Below are positions 23,501-31,683 of a DNA stretch of 64,000 nucleotides, piece after piece. The notes under the pieces are model-generated. The model worked only from the letters and a program-made list of their open reading frames with translations, ran no database searches and was not told the origin of the DNA. The first letter of the stretch is position 1, and the number at the start of each line of letters is the position of its first letter. Made by a program: the position numbers and the translations under genes. Origin of the DNA: Actinernus sp. WN-2022. Its lineage: Eukaryota > Cnidaria > Anthozoa > Actiniaria > Actinernidae. The DNA is taken from NCBI GenBank assembly GCA_030867875.1, contig JAOWCC010000577.1, positions 147,180,344 through 147,244,343 of the forward strand, read 5' to 3'.

Positions 23501-24979
23501 TAGTTCTTACTAAGGTTAGGGCGGACATGAAAACTCATATTCGGACCCCCAAAAATAAGACTTACCGTCAACATATGGTGGGGGCACGAATATGCTCCCC
23601 ACAATACAAACGTCTGTAAAATGTTCCTACTTTGTGACCCTGTATCTTCGCTTCTACGCAATATGTAACTCGAATTTGGAATGAATTTTGACTAATTGTA
23701 AGGTGCTCTTTCAGCAGTATCAGTAGATTTGCTGTCACGAGTGTCTATTAGCCGGAGTTGAGGGGGGGACTGGGACCAAGTGTCGAAAATTAAGAAATAA
23801 CTCCATCACCAGAAAGACCACACTAAAATTAGTAAATCTATGGAGTTTGATAATGTTTCGACAAATACGAACTGAATAGCTATGATTTTGGGAGCCATAC
23901 TATAAACTAATTGAGATTTTGAGACGCGATACCGAATTATATTGCCGGCCAGTTGGGAGAAAATATATTCCGTATTGGGCGGAGTCGCGCAGCGACGAAG
24001 CCCAATACGAAGAATATATTTTCTTCCAACGCCGGCAATATAATTCGGTATCGCGTCTCAAAATCTCAATTAGTTTTGTATCGCGATTCAACAGTTAAGT
24101 CGGGAATTGTTAAAAGAAAGAAGAGAATGAAGCACCAAACTTATTCTGATCGTAATTTCAATTCTCAAAAGGCGCCTAGTATATCTATGGCAACGGTTTC
24201 ACGGCTTGAGTGGCGAAAACTTTCGCGACGTGTTTTGAAATCTCTTCAAAAATTATGAAAATTGTACTTTTAGCGAATAAGAGTGTTAGATTTCTGACGG
24301 AAACTACAATGCCAACCTTACCTTTAGGATTGAATGATGCTTATCTTGTAATTTACAGTGTTTTGAAGGTGAAATTGTAGAAATCTTGCTGTTGAACAAA
24401 CGACTTTTAACCTTGACCTGGAACCCATGTAACTGCAAGGGCTCGCGCAAGAGCCAATCAGAGGCTGGTATTCTGAGACGCAATACCATGTTATATTGGC
24501 GTCTCAAAAGTAAACAAAGTGATCAATGAATCGTGATACTTTCTCTTATTTTTGCGATTTTTGAAAGCTCATAATTAACATTGTTATTATCAAACAAATC
24601 TTACTCAAACTCGGTAAACCTACTAATTTTAGTGATCTTTCTTGAGATGTTGTTCATTTCTTAATCAGATTATTTTTTGACACTCCGTGCCAGTCACTTC
24701 CTCAACTCCGAAATGGCTAATCAAATTGTTAAAAAAACCGTGGAAGGGTTTATCAATCCAGACCATCAGACTGATGTCTAGTTGATTGGCTTGATCCCAC
24801 TCCAGAGTTAATAACTCCCTAGAGGGCAAAATATATATGGTTTGTTGCACTAGAATCTCATTGCAAATAAGAAATTGACCTTTTTCCATCTTTTCCTTTT
24901 CAGGGTATCATCTCTAAAGGGGGTCACAAAGACACTTGAACTTCTTTTAGCAGAATCTGATAAAAAGTCACTAACATAA
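2448..24979 (+). CDS. WAC: WAC homologue (WW adaptor with coiled coil), spliced, 8 exons seen, 5' end missing
   Basis: Joined exons: 2448-2551, 7231-7352, 11848-12025, 16274-16314, 19412-19842, 20076-20429, 22225-22349, 24904-24979. All junctions are AG/GT and phases agree throughout, giving 476 codons and a stop. The product starts with a WW domain (residues about 4-35), then a basic/charged helix, a long Ser/Thr/Pro/Gln-rich linker, and a C-terminal block with a Leu-rich helix. The WW domain followed by the charged segment, and the block NLTTHVCGW...AEKQ near the C terminus, match vertebrate WAC in order and spacing (the human protein from its WW domain to its end is about 520 residues). 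WAC is known as a nuclear adaptor: its WW domain contacts RNA polymerase II and its coiled coil contacts RNF20/RNF40, promoting H2B ubiquitination; it also acts in mTORC1 activation and autophagy. The N-terminal exon(s) were not found in 1-2447 and probably lie upstream. The Leu-rich central helix of human WAC was not recognised here; it may be lost, diverged, or in a missed phase-neutral exon. Confidence 0.9.
2790..3140. repeat. Dispersed AAGCCGCAC / GATAAAATACGG family and neighbouring repeat
   Basis: ACCGTAGTTGATCACTTATA with AAGCCGCACCCC marks one end of a dispersed element. Related words occur at 6770-6866, 7080-7200, 12825-12930 and 15175-15262, in both orientations. The part at 3045-3140 (AGATGGGAAATTTTTTT and ACAGAAATGTAGTTT) recurs at about 29024-29130. 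Boundaries are not clear. Confidence 0.55.
4308..5348. mobile_element. Tc1/mariner-like non-autonomous element with internal tandem repeats
   Basis: Terminal repeats CAGTCCCGCTCAAAAA and its inverse at 4310 and 5346, flanked by TA on both sides. The body has GC-rich subterminal blocks on each side (repeats of GACGGCTAGCCGCCA type) and, between 4500 and 5060, about six degenerate copies of a unit around TTCTGAAGTNNNNGAAAATAAAA. No transposase ORF. The right TA lies inside the 14-bp duplication of the neighbouring Penelope-like element, so that element inserted later. Confidence 0.82.
5455..5515 (-). ncRNA. Hammerhead-ribozyme-like motif in the Penelope-like element
   Basis: The minus strand reads CTGACAAAGGGCTAGCACTC followed by GAAACGTC. 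A hammerhead core is CUGANGA, stem II, GAAA, stem III; here the spacing and GAAA box fit, but CUGACAA differs from CUGANGA at one position, so it may be inactive. Penelope-like elements are known to carry hammerhead motifs near their ends, and this one lies downstream of the nuclease ORF on the same strand. The fold was not computed. Confidence 0.45.
5552..5815. mobile_element. 264-bp MITE inside the Penelope-like element
   Basis: Nearly 28-base inverted ends (AAGGGAATCTCGGCTGAAAA and partner), flanked by TTA. The interior holds a shorter inverted repeat around ACAATAGCTC/GTAACAATAGG that recurs at 43019-43050. Confidence 0.8.
6007..6444 (-). CDS. GIY-YIG endonuclease domain of the Penelope-like element (partial ORF)
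   Basis: 145 codons. The core reads [20 protein letters not shown] with RLGDRFRKH: the YIG of the GIY-YIG motif and its catalytic Arg helix. Two Cys (CTLC) precede YIG, and the ending [15 protein letters not shown] is typical of Penelope-like C termini. This domain nicks DNA to prime reverse transcription. The ATG used is only the first Met after an upstream stop (near 6470); homologous coding continues upstream in the same frame, so this is a fragment of a larger dead ORF. Confidence 0.88.
   Translation of the reverse strand: MHQFFVERGYPNAVVTTALDHARDIDRRTALLPSKPKTEDRITSSNVIYCITCTLCNKLYIGETGRRLGDRFRKHLLDLRTNSKDLAKPVARHFNLPGHCINHITVCGISLHQGTTDTRKRKEQNFIFKLGTLSPHGINERFSFI
7231..7352 (+). CDS. 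WAC: WAC exon, charged helix after the WW domain
   Basis: It lies between tccacaacag and gtaagc. In the frame carried over from the WW exon it reads [17 protein letters not shown] and then an Ser/Glu-rich stretch ending GKSNK, leaving one base (phase 1). Vertebrate WAC has a similar EREQRQKE-type charged helix directly after the WW domain. A longer open frame across the same bases ends in a stop at 7320 and is a shadow. Confidence 0.88.
7717..10520 (+). mobile_element. Terminal-hairpin element, copy 1 (carries a nested TTAA element)
   Basis: Shares its start (GGGCTGCCTGTGGCAGCACC) and end (AAGCCCAGATGGGCTCTTG) with copies at 16614-17914 and 31684-33191. Each end folds on itself, and the ends are not inverted copies of each other. 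It carries decayed coding sequence: [15 protein letters not shown], then [40 protein letters not shown], and a coiled-coil part at 9634-9987 ([15 protein letters not shown] heptads, [20 protein letters not shown]). A 998-bp TTAA element sits at 8321-9318; without it the frame [16 protein letters not shown] is restored. Stops remain, so it is not functional. I do not recognise the protein. Confidence 0.75.
8321..9318. mobile_element. TTAA-flanked inverted-repeat element (998 bp)
   Basis: Ends CCCTTTCACCACT and inverse, with TTAA at 8317-8320 and 9319-9322. The insertion is proven by the restored reading frame of the host element. The CCCTTT terminus fits piggyBac-like ends. The 88-codon frame inside has no recognisable domain. 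Confidence 0.85.
11848..12025 (+). CDS. WAC: WAC exon, Ser/Arg-rich linker
   Basis: The acceptor is ttgcttggcag and the donor is ag|gtaagtc. Read in the carried phase it starts [16 protein letters not shown] and ends [12 protein letters not shown] plus AG of a split Arg. There is no recognisable domain; composition is polar with many Ser/Thr/Arg, as in the linker of WAC. A competing frame is also open through the exon but breaks phase with both neighbours. Confidence 0.82.
12070..12216. mobile_element. Short palindromic MITE, copy 1
   Basis: An inverted repeat: left arm GGGCTGTGTGCAACAAGG, then AGTGACTCCTGATCA, mirrored on the right. A second copy lies at 15952-16096 in the same WAC intron. 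Too short to code. Confidence 0.75.
13670..14460. repeat. Tandem repeat, about 126-135 bp unit, six or seven copies
   Basis: Units share GATTCTCGACTAAGTTTATT, TTGTAGTTCATGTGTTCATA, ATCCTGTTCACACACAAACG and AATAAAACAGACAACTCCTC in this order. Copies start near 13671, 13738, 13895, 14026, 14154, 14290 and 14423. In WAC intron 3. Confidence 0.85.
14479..14870. repeat. CCTATA-rich low-complexity stretch
   Basis: Repeated CTATATTTCCTATA-type words in two clusters (14490-14585 and 14762-14845) with AT-rich sequence between. No gene seen. Confidence 0.7.
15952..16096. mobile_element. Short palindromic MITE, copy 2
   Basis: Same family as 12070-12216 with diverged arms (GTGTGCAACAAGGGCATAAG; AATCAGGAGTTAATT). 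It lies 180 bases upstream of the WAC micro-exon. Confidence 0.7.
16274..16314 (+). CDS. WAC: WAC micro-exon (41 nt)
   Basis: A 41-nt exon between tatttccag and gtaagt that encodes the end of a split Arg and [13 protein letters not shown], then leaves G (phase 1). It is needed to bring the preceding phase-2 exon into register with the following exon, which begins with TT of a split Val. Its small size explains why ORF scanning does not show it. Confidence 0.78.
16487..19017. mobile_element. TTAA-flanked inverted-repeat element (2.5 kb) holding terminal-hairpin copy 2
   Basis: Ends GGACGGTGCCTACTAATT and inverse, TTAA at 16483-16486 and 19018-19021. A solo related end occurs near 40300. The interior contains the hairpin element at 16614-17914. 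No transposase found. It fills most of the WAC intron between the micro-exon and the Gln-rich exon. Confidence 0.82.
16614..17914 (+). mobile_element. Terminal-hairpin element, copy 2 (internally deleted)
   Basis: Same 5' hairpin and 3' hairpin as copy 1, flanked by TTA on both sides (16611-16613, 17915-17917). Only the first 340 and last 230 bases match the other copies; the coding middle is replaced by unrelated sequence including a (TA)n run at about 17152-17166. Confidence 0.75.
19412..19842 (+). CDS. WAC: WAC exon, Ser/Pro/Gln-rich linker
   Basis: The acceptor ttctcctacag is strong and the donor is GAG|gtatat. It encodes about 144 residues: [19 protein letters not shown], then repeated SP motifs, QQ runs and PPT segments, ending RQLSE. 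Disordered SP/TP-rich composition is typical of the WAC linker. The open frame runs upstream of the acceptor and past the donor, so the boundaries rest on splice signals and phase. Confidence 0.88.
20076..20429 (+). CDS. WAC: WAC exon, linker plus start of the C-terminal conserved block
   Basis: A phase 0-0 exon (118 codons) between tttttttgcag and gtgaga. The first two thirds are Ser/Thr/Pro/Val-rich. The end, [20 protein letters not shown] then TEVAEKQ, is the WAC signature: vertebrate WAC has the same layout of an Ala/Leu start, a (S)(D/E)(K/N)NL motif, HVxGW and EKQ just before its coiled coil. Confidence 0.9.
20513..20699. mobile_element. MITE, AGAGCAGATTTCG family, copy 1
   Basis: Degenerate inverted ends around GCATGAGTGGGA and CCCACTCATACGAAATC. 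The interior has TTCTGATCCAATCAAA and TTATGGCAATGACTTACAGC. The same order occurs at 58279-58463, and a partial copy at about 26930-27010. Confidence 0.7.
20893..21130 (+). mobile_element. tRNA-derived SINE
   Basis: Begins with a tRNA-like head: TGGCGCAGTGTGTTAGTGCT resembles box A and, 30 bases on, CCGAGTTCTAGTC resembles box B of RNA polymerase III genes. The body GAGGGTTTTCTCCGGGTTCT with CCAGTTTCCTCCC recurs in reverse at 21505-21610 without the head. It is not a functional tRNA: no acceptor stem is evident. Confidence 0.65.
21505..21620 (-). repeat. Partial reverse copy of the SINE body
   Basis: GGAGGGAGGAAAACTGGAGA, then GGAGAAAACCCTTGAACAAG and CAACAAACTCAACTC, the complement of the SINE body at 20965-21055. 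Confidence 0.65.
21865..22155. mobile_element. TTA-flanked MITE with C-run/G-run arms (291 bp)
   Basis: Ends TGCACTTACCAACAGCTTCC and the inverse, with about 55-base arms containing CCCCCAGGG, ACCCCTGGGCCGACCAGGGG. TTA flanks at 21862-21864 and 22156-22158. Within 70 bases of the WAC coiled-coil exon. Confidence 0.8.
22225..22349 (+). CDS. WAC: WAC exon, coiled-coil segment
   Basis: It lies between tctctcctaag and CG|gtaagc. It encodes [22 protein letters not shown], then [19 protein letters not shown], a heptad-like Leu/Ile pattern expected of the helix that in vertebrates binds the RNF20/40 ubiquitin ligase. It ends in phase 2; a split Arg joins the last exon. Confidence 0.88.
22662..23011. 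mobile_element. TAA-flanked MITE (350 bp), PIF/Harbinger-like
   Basis: Ends GGGAGCAGGTCAAAACA and inverse; TAA on both sides. A 3-bp TAA duplication with GGG ends suits PIF/Harbinger. No coding. Confidence 0.75.
23065..23225. repeat. Dispersed repeat, copy 1 of 2
   Basis: ACCCATTGCATAAATGCCGT through GAGGCTAAAGTCTCCAGGAC to CATTTATGCAAGATC. The same order recurs at about 25755-25920. The outer parts ATTGCATAAAT/ATTTATGCAA are inverted, so it is probably a MITE. Confidence 0.65.
23904..24076. repeat. Near-perfect 173-bp palindrome
   Basis: Arms of about 80 bases (AACTAATTGAGATTTTGAGA, then CGCGATACCGAATTATATTG) mirror each other around GTCGCGCAGCGAC near 23990. A shorter relative with GAGACGCAATACC / GGCGTCTC lies at 24474-24508. 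It is likely a foldback MITE. It lies in the last WAC intron. Confidence 0.85.
24904..24979 (+). CDS. WAC: WAC terminal coding exon
   Basis: It starts after cttttcag and encodes the last base of the split Arg, then [20 protein letters not shown] and KSLT followed by TAA at 24977-24979. It continues the Leu-rich amphipathic helix and ends about where vertebrate WAC ends. No AATAAA polyadenylation signal was seen in the few hundred bases after the stop, so the 3' UTR length is unknown. Confidence 0.87.
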
Positions 24980-25342
24980 CAGAAATTCTTAAATTGGGCT
25001 TCAATTTGCCTGGTCTTGAAGGAATGCCCATGTCCAAATAGTGCCAAACGACATGGTAAAGACATGTCCGTTCAACAGTGAAAATAGTACAACTGCAAGA
25101 CGTAAGCATTACATGTACATGGTATTAGCTCAGATGGCAATTCTGAGGCATTCACATAGGTATGACAAGGACAGCCTGTTAAACTGTACCTAGAGACAAT
25201 TGATAAGCTTAATGAACATTGTGGTATACAAAGTACCACTTAGAGGAACCACTGCACATGTGTTTATTTGTCGTTTGTTACTGTGCCCTAGTTGACTTAA
25301 CGCATGCATGTTGTCACACATGATGTAATAGAAGAGTATAGA

Positions 25343-25632
25343 CCCTATGCATAAGTCCTGGTAACTAGCATGTCAACGAGGCCAGTAGGTCCTCTGGAAT
25401 GTTGAAATTGAAGCGCCCGGGGAGATTGTGAAATGCACTGAAGGAATGTTCAGTGAAACAATGCCGTTAATTTGCTATGCGCCTGGCTGGTTGTACTACA
25501 AAGAAACATTTTTCAACTAAACAATCATGTTCAACACGTTTCACACTTCCTGCTAGCATTTCAACTTCAACATTCCAGAGGACCTACTGGCCTCTTTTTC
25601 GCGTTGTGACCGCGCGAGTTATGCATAGTGTG
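25343..25632. mobile_element. Inverted-repeat MITE, about 290 bp
   Basis: CTATGCATAA ends, then GAGGCCAGTAGGTCCTCTGG and AATGTTGAA, mirrored at 25560-25632. Just downstream of the WAC stop codon region. Confidence 0.75.
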
Positions 25633-25754
25633 TATTGAGGAATTTGTTCTGGAGTTGGCTTGTAAACTGAAAAACGGTGTCCGAGTGTCCCTCTCTTTTG
25701 ACAGGCTTGGGTGTGGTGAATACCTGATGATCTGTTTAGCCAATTCTTAGGGCC

Positions 25755-25920
25755 TGTATAGACTCATTGCATAAATAACGTCCAATTTGTATAACCATTG
25801 TTTAGCAGTCTTTAGTCTCACATTCATGTGAACACGCTTTTGTGTGGCAACGTGAATACGAGGCTAGTGTCTCCAGGACATTACCTATTTATATTGGGCG
25901 TCATCTATACATCAAGGGAT
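25755..25920. repeat. Dispersed repeat, copy 2 of 2
   Basis: Matches 23065-23225 through CATTGTTTAGCAGTCTTTAG and GAGGCTAGTGTCTCCAGGAC, with a degraded right end. Confidence 0.65.
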
Positions 25921-28900
25921 GTTGACCGTAGCACTTGGGCTATCTTTATTGTATTGTAATCCCTCGAGAATGTTTACCTAGCACTGGGGTCAACCTCCCT
26001 TCATGTTAACAGGCCCTTATCAGTGTTAGATTGCAATAAGTGTTTGGAAATAACCGTAAAAATCACTTATTTCCCATGCCCAAGATTTGTCATCTTAGGG
26101 GACCTAAAACAAAACTGTAGTTTGAATCATATGTTTGACTGTATGAGCGTCCAGCATCGTTAGCTGGTTTATCCTAAAAGGTTGCAGTAAGAAATGTTAT
26201 CTCAGCAGCCCCGGCAGTTTAATATAGTGGGGTTTCCTTCTATTTTGTCCATTTCCAAGAAAGCGTTTGAAGTTGTATGCGTTCAGCTGCACGAAGGAGC
26301 CCTTGTGCGAGCGACAACTTGTAGAGCGAGCTTCCATCGAGTGTCGTGAAACCAAAGTAATTACAGAGCCAACCAGGGATCAAGTAAAAACAAAAATTAT
26401 GAGCCAAGCGCGAACTGAAGTAATTCCTGATCGGTTTTCATTCACGAGATAAAGTAAACGCAATCGTGGAACGTGGCGTGAAGGCCAAAACAGTGTTAGG
26501 TTTTTAGTTTAGAACACGGCCAATAGAAAAGCTACCAAATGCAAAACCAAAGCAATCACTTGCTACTTCCGACACTCGATCGAAAACCACTCTTAGACTG
26601 AAAGTCATTAACATTTTTTTTCCTGCTGCACCTCGAAAGTTTTTTTTACCAAACGATAAACCAGCCAAGGCGCTGAGTTATACTGATGCTTAGCGTATTC
26701 TTCAGCTCTACAGTACATTCGGCCGAGGTTACACCCCCAGATATTAAGTAGTACAGCCAATTTCGTTTGAGTGTGAAAGTACGTGCCGTTATTGACTCCC
26801 CCAGGCTTCTGTTCAGTCGTTCCTCGTGCAAAGCGGTTTTTTTCTTCAAAATAGCGGCGGTTATACCTAGTAAAAGCAGTGACGTCATAATATCCAGGAC
26901 TAGCTACATCGAAGTGGCTTTCCTTTTGTTGTATCCTTCTGATCCAATCAGATAACAGACTCGTTCCAGTTACGGTACGCCCCCTGTCACACTTGTACGA
27001 AATGCAGTGTATCGAGCCTGAGAATATCAACTTCAATACCCTGTGGCGCTAGTACTTGTGCCGAGAGAACTGATTCTTTATTGTCTCGGGTTTACCTTTA
27101 GAAAAAAAATATACTGTCAAACAGCTTGTTGTGTTCTGGTGTTAATTTTCCCGATGTTAACTTTTTGACCAGTTCATTTAAAAAATGTCCTTAATTCGGG
27201 CTTCACCGAATATCTCATCCACACATTATAGGCCAAGCTGATCTACGAACGAGACTACTAGGTTTGTCGTTAGTCTGTGTCGGTATAATATTTGACTAAT
27301 AAATGGTGAAATTGAAGGTATTTTTGAAACCAAACCTCTTTGTTATTGGTTTCGTACGAATTCGTTGACGTTGTGTCTATATACCGTTCTGCCCAGAGTA
27401 TGCCATTTCTTCATCTGGGCCCCGTTAACGCTATCCACTGGATAAATCCCTATCTAGGAGAGAAGTATTAACCAAAGTAGCTTATTGTATCCACTAGATA
27501 GGGCTTTATCCCCCCCAAAAAAAGAAAATTTCCTAAAGAGTGAAAATCACCATGTATTTCAAATTCATTAAATTATCCATCATACTAAAAACAAGTTTGG
27601 TCGGGATCTTAGATGGTGAGTTTTACCACCCGGTATTCATCCCCTGCCAGATAAAAACCCTCGATTTCAAAGCAAAAGCCCACATTTATTGGTACTTCAT
27701 TGAGGTTGCCTCTCCCGCAGGCATCCCTTTGGGCTAATAAATTCATGATTAGAATTGCTTGTTGCGGAGGCTAGACTTGGTTCTTTTACTACGATAATAA
27801 TTTAACCTCCGCCAAACAGTCCAACTTCCGTGTATGATGGTAATGCCTGGGCACTTTGTTAACACTATAGGTTGTGCATATCGCGTGATTAGTGTAAAGT
27901 TTGCCCAGTTGTCGATGTGCCACGTGTTCAAGGTACGTGCCAGTTGCGCAGCGGGCGGCAACGACTATCGGCGGTCATGAATGAATAAGCCAAGGCTATA
28001 TCGTGACGTGCAGTACAGCGCGGCAAAAATATGATTGCTACCTGTGGTATGTTTTGATTTAACGGGATCCCACACCAAATCAAACAATGAAGATGCAGCT
28101 ACGGAAACGTGTTAGTACTAATTATAAAGCGCGCGCTCACGATTTGTTAATCGTCCGATTGTAATTCCGACGGTCCTGCTAAGCTCGTAATTGCTAGTTC
28201 ATATTAGCTGTACACCTGTACGTCTTGTGTCCGCGTGCCTGTGGTGATGTTTATACTATGAGTGCAAATCTTGCCACGTATTCCACAATACACGTGGAGT
28301 AATTAAATAGTGAAAGACCACGATACGTGCGAAAAAAATGTATCGTTGGCCGAACGGATAATTGGATGAAAAATCACTGAGGCGACTTCTGTGGACTAGA
28401 TACTCGTTTGCCCGGAACTCGGTGTAGTTATGAATGGCAAATCCGGTGTAATAAAATACATGAATACTACCTTTGGTATGCTCCCCGTGAAATCTTTAGA
28501 TTTAGACTTTAGCAAATGCCTTCTCCTGTACTTTCAGGTCACGTTTCACGTATTTCGACACTGCTCCTCAAGCCCAATATTCATTTGTAATGAGACAAAT
28601 AGGCTGTAAAGTTTGTTAAAAACGGGAAAAGCTTTAGAAAACTGAAAAAGAAGGAAATTGTTAAGCCGGTGAATGAACCCGGGGCTTAGTTGTCACCTTT
28701 GGAACCAGCTGTGGATGCTATTGCCGCAACTGGAAAATCGGCGATTTTTTTTTAGATCATTACCTTGTCTCCAGTTACGAAGGAAACCTCTGGCCGGTGC
28801 GCCGCTAAAACTCGGGGGTAGTTGGAGTTAGGTAAGAAAATTCGTAGAATACAAACTCTGAATTCTTTAAAATATCCTTCCGTTTATTGAAATAGTTAAC

Positions 28901-30569
28901 AGCAAAAACTTGAATTTCGAGCATTTTAAAGGTTTATAGTTGTTTGCTGTTTCTCGGCGATAAACATTGCAAAATTGGATACCCGACGAGTCCCCGAATA
29001 ACTGCTGTAGTCGCGTATTAAGGTTACTGCATACCTTCCAAACGAAAAAGATGGGGAAAAAAATTTCCCAACAGAAATGTAGTTTGAGCAGCAGTGTTTG
29101 ATATACTAAAAACTCCGTTTAAGAAATGTAGTGTTAATTTGAATCCGTTAATTCGTATAACCAAGATGTACACATGCAGTGTCACAACTCACACAAGATA
29201 CGATTACGGGTATCTAGAAAACTCGGACATAGATTTCTCTTCAGCCAGGCCATCTTACTGTTTGTAGTTTCGGTATCTGTATGTACAGCGAAAAGCAGAA
29301 TCCAGTACAGCGAGCAAGCCAACAGAATTCACTCGCTTGTTTACAAATTATGGCGAGTTGATTTGACTCCGTTCTCTGTTCAACTTCGCTAGTGTCGTCA
29401 CCGCGCCGACAAAACAGACCATGTTTGACTTGATATAGTTTGGACATCAGACTTTGTCGAATGCTATAGAGATGGCATACACTTTCCTCAGGCTTTGATA
29501 TATCGTAATTGCTAACTTTTTAAACATTATTGCATTGGATTGGGAAAATAAAACACTTTATAATACTCGACGTTTATAATACTCACATGGCGGCCGAGCA
29601 TCGTGTAGTTACCAGTGCCCCGGCCGAGATAATTTATTCTAAGTACAAATCCATGAGGACATGAGGCAAGCACAGGTAGCCCACACAGGCCACAGGGAGT
29701 CCACTGCAAGATTAGGACGCGTTCTCCTTCGTCGAACGCAAATACCTTTGGTTGACATATTTATTTCCATACGCTAGATATTGTTTGGGGACTTGGTAAC
29801 GTAATTTACGGACCCAAAAAAATTACTCCAACGTCAGTACCTATATTTGAAATTTCTTACCATTTTCGTTTGGTGTATCACTGTTTTATGTAAACTGCAT
29901 ATGGAAGCACATAACAATATGATAGTAAGTATAAAAAACATCACTGAATGATTGAATTTGTGCAAATATATCACGAGATTTAGTAAGTGGTAACGTAATT
30001 TACACAAAATCATGCGACAAGGGTGTTCATTGGGCTGTATCACAAGAAAAGCAAAACAGTACATTTCGTTTATTCAGATAATATACTTCAGGTTGAGAGT
30101 TATAAGAACGCATCATTATTTTTATTTAAGGAACTGTTTACTTGGTCGAAAATATGTTTTAAAAATTGATTTTCTTCAATGCGACACGCTGTTTTTGGCT
30201 AATTAGGTAAACAAAGAAAATTCGCCTGAGCTCCGCTTTTAATCTTTTGCCTTGATTTTTTTCAGGGTTAGCGCCATGAATACCAAGGACCAAAACAAGC
30301 TTGTCAAAAGCTGTTTTTATTGAGATCCAAACATTTACGGTTGAAATAAAGTTGTGCGACCAATAGTTCCTGTTTCGTGAAAACGGGTGCTAATCGTGTT
30401 CCTTTCGTCATCACATATAATCCAGCAACAACAACAACAACAACAAATCCTTTTATTTCACACCTATTATTATATTTACAGTTCCTTGTTTGAAAGAAAA
30501 AAAGTAGCAAAATATGAAAAAGTCAATGACAAAGGTACAATATACATATTAAAGCACTGCCTAACATTT

Positions 30570-31683
30570 CATCATTGATTCGTAAACATTCTCCCATACT
30601 ATTTTCTTCTAATCGCTGTAAAGAGGTTTTTAGAAACCTACCTCTCGTCGCTCACCGCCGTTGTCCTAACCTTCGTGACCTACTTCAAGGGCACCCAACG
30701 AGTACTTTTTGAAATTCGTTTGAAACCAGTTGTCTGCAGCTTATCTAGCCATTTTAAGGCGGCCTACTATGTCTTTTGACGTATTCTAGAAAGCTATTAG
30801 CTGTTCGGATTTTCTAGTTGGAAATCGCGTCAACCGAAAATACTATGGCAAAATATTTCCGGCCTACGAATTTGTTAGTAGTCTAGAACATAACAAGAAT
30901 TTTCTAGCCCAAGTAACTTCATGTTGCAAAGTTTTGTGGAGGTAAAAAAGTTTTAGGGATTCTTTTTTCCAGTTCTGACTCTATTGATCAGACGAATTGG
31001 GACGTACGAATATTTTAGGGAAAACCTTTTAGTCTCCCTTTTCTTCTATAATTTTCTAGGGATTGAAAACAAATTTTCTAGGCAGTATTTCAGATAACAA
31101 TTTTCTAGGGACAATTTTTTCAAATCCGAAAGTTTTAGGCTAACTTACTCTCCCGAACAGCTTTTTAACCGAAAACTTCGTTGGGTGCCCTTGCTACTTG
31201 TGGAATCGCAACTACGTAATATATCTAAACAAACCTGCTCTTCCATCTGGCTCTTTTCGTTGTGGGAAAAACTGTGCCACTTGTCCTTACATTCACCGTG
31301 GCCTTACACGATACACATTTTCTTCCACCGGGAAACCCTTAAGTCACACATTACTTGTAACACTGACCAGAAACGTAATTTACTATGGTAATGAATGCAA
31401 TCGCTGCCACTTACAACTGATACATCGGAGAAACTAAACGACGACTTAAAGACCGATTTAATGAACACAGACGAGCAGTTGACAAACTTAATATTAAATC
31501 CACAACCACCACAGTCTCTGAACATTTCCTTTCCTGCTCTATTAACCACTCTAACACTGACATGCAACTTATCCCCTTGGAAATAATTTACTCTCCGCGA
31601 GGCTCAATTCATAAAGCCGCCAGAGAGCCATTCCTTATCGACTTAGCTAAAACTCTTGAACCACTCGGAATGAATATTAATAA
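30570..31683 (+). pseudogene. Broken Penelope-like element: GIY-YIG nuclease region
   Basis: The reading NLPLVAHRRCPNLRDLL, then VESQLRN, then CGKNCATCPYIHRG, CNRCHLQ, YIGETKRRLKDRFNEHRRAV and ending LEPLGMNINN is scattered over three frames. It matches the linker and GIY-YIG domain of Penelope-like proteins. It is broken by frameshifts and by a 508-bp MITE (30686-31193) inserted between RDLL and VES. The 3' part runs up to the terminal-hairpin element at 31684. Confidence 0.82.
30686..31193. mobile_element. 508-bp inverted-repeat MITE inserted in the Penelope-like pseudogene
   Basis: Perfect 16-base terminal inverted repeats CAAGGGCACCCAACGA, flanked by direct CTACTT at 30680-30685 and 31194-31199. 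Removing it restores a continuous NLRDLLVESQL reading, which proves the insertion. TIR and duplication length are nearest to hAT-type elements, but those normally give 8 bp, so the superfamily is open. No coding capacity seen. Confidence 0.85.

Larger units (their letters stand above)
24980..30569. other. Intergenic region with no recognised gene
   Basis: Holds the WAC 3' UTR (length unknown), the repeats listed at 25343-25632 and 25755-25920, a copy of the 3045-3140 repeat near 29024, and otherwise unique AT-rich sequence. A 142-codon minus frame at 26608-27036 starts at a non-ATG codon, overlaps a MITE fragment and has no known domain, so it is not called. A CA-A-rich (CAA)n run lies at about 30427-30446. 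Confidence 0.6.

Noticed and set aside
26608..27036. 142-codon minus-strand frame in the intergenic region
   Set aside because: It starts at a non-ATG codon, overlaps a MITE fragment near 26930-27010, and shows no domain or splice context.
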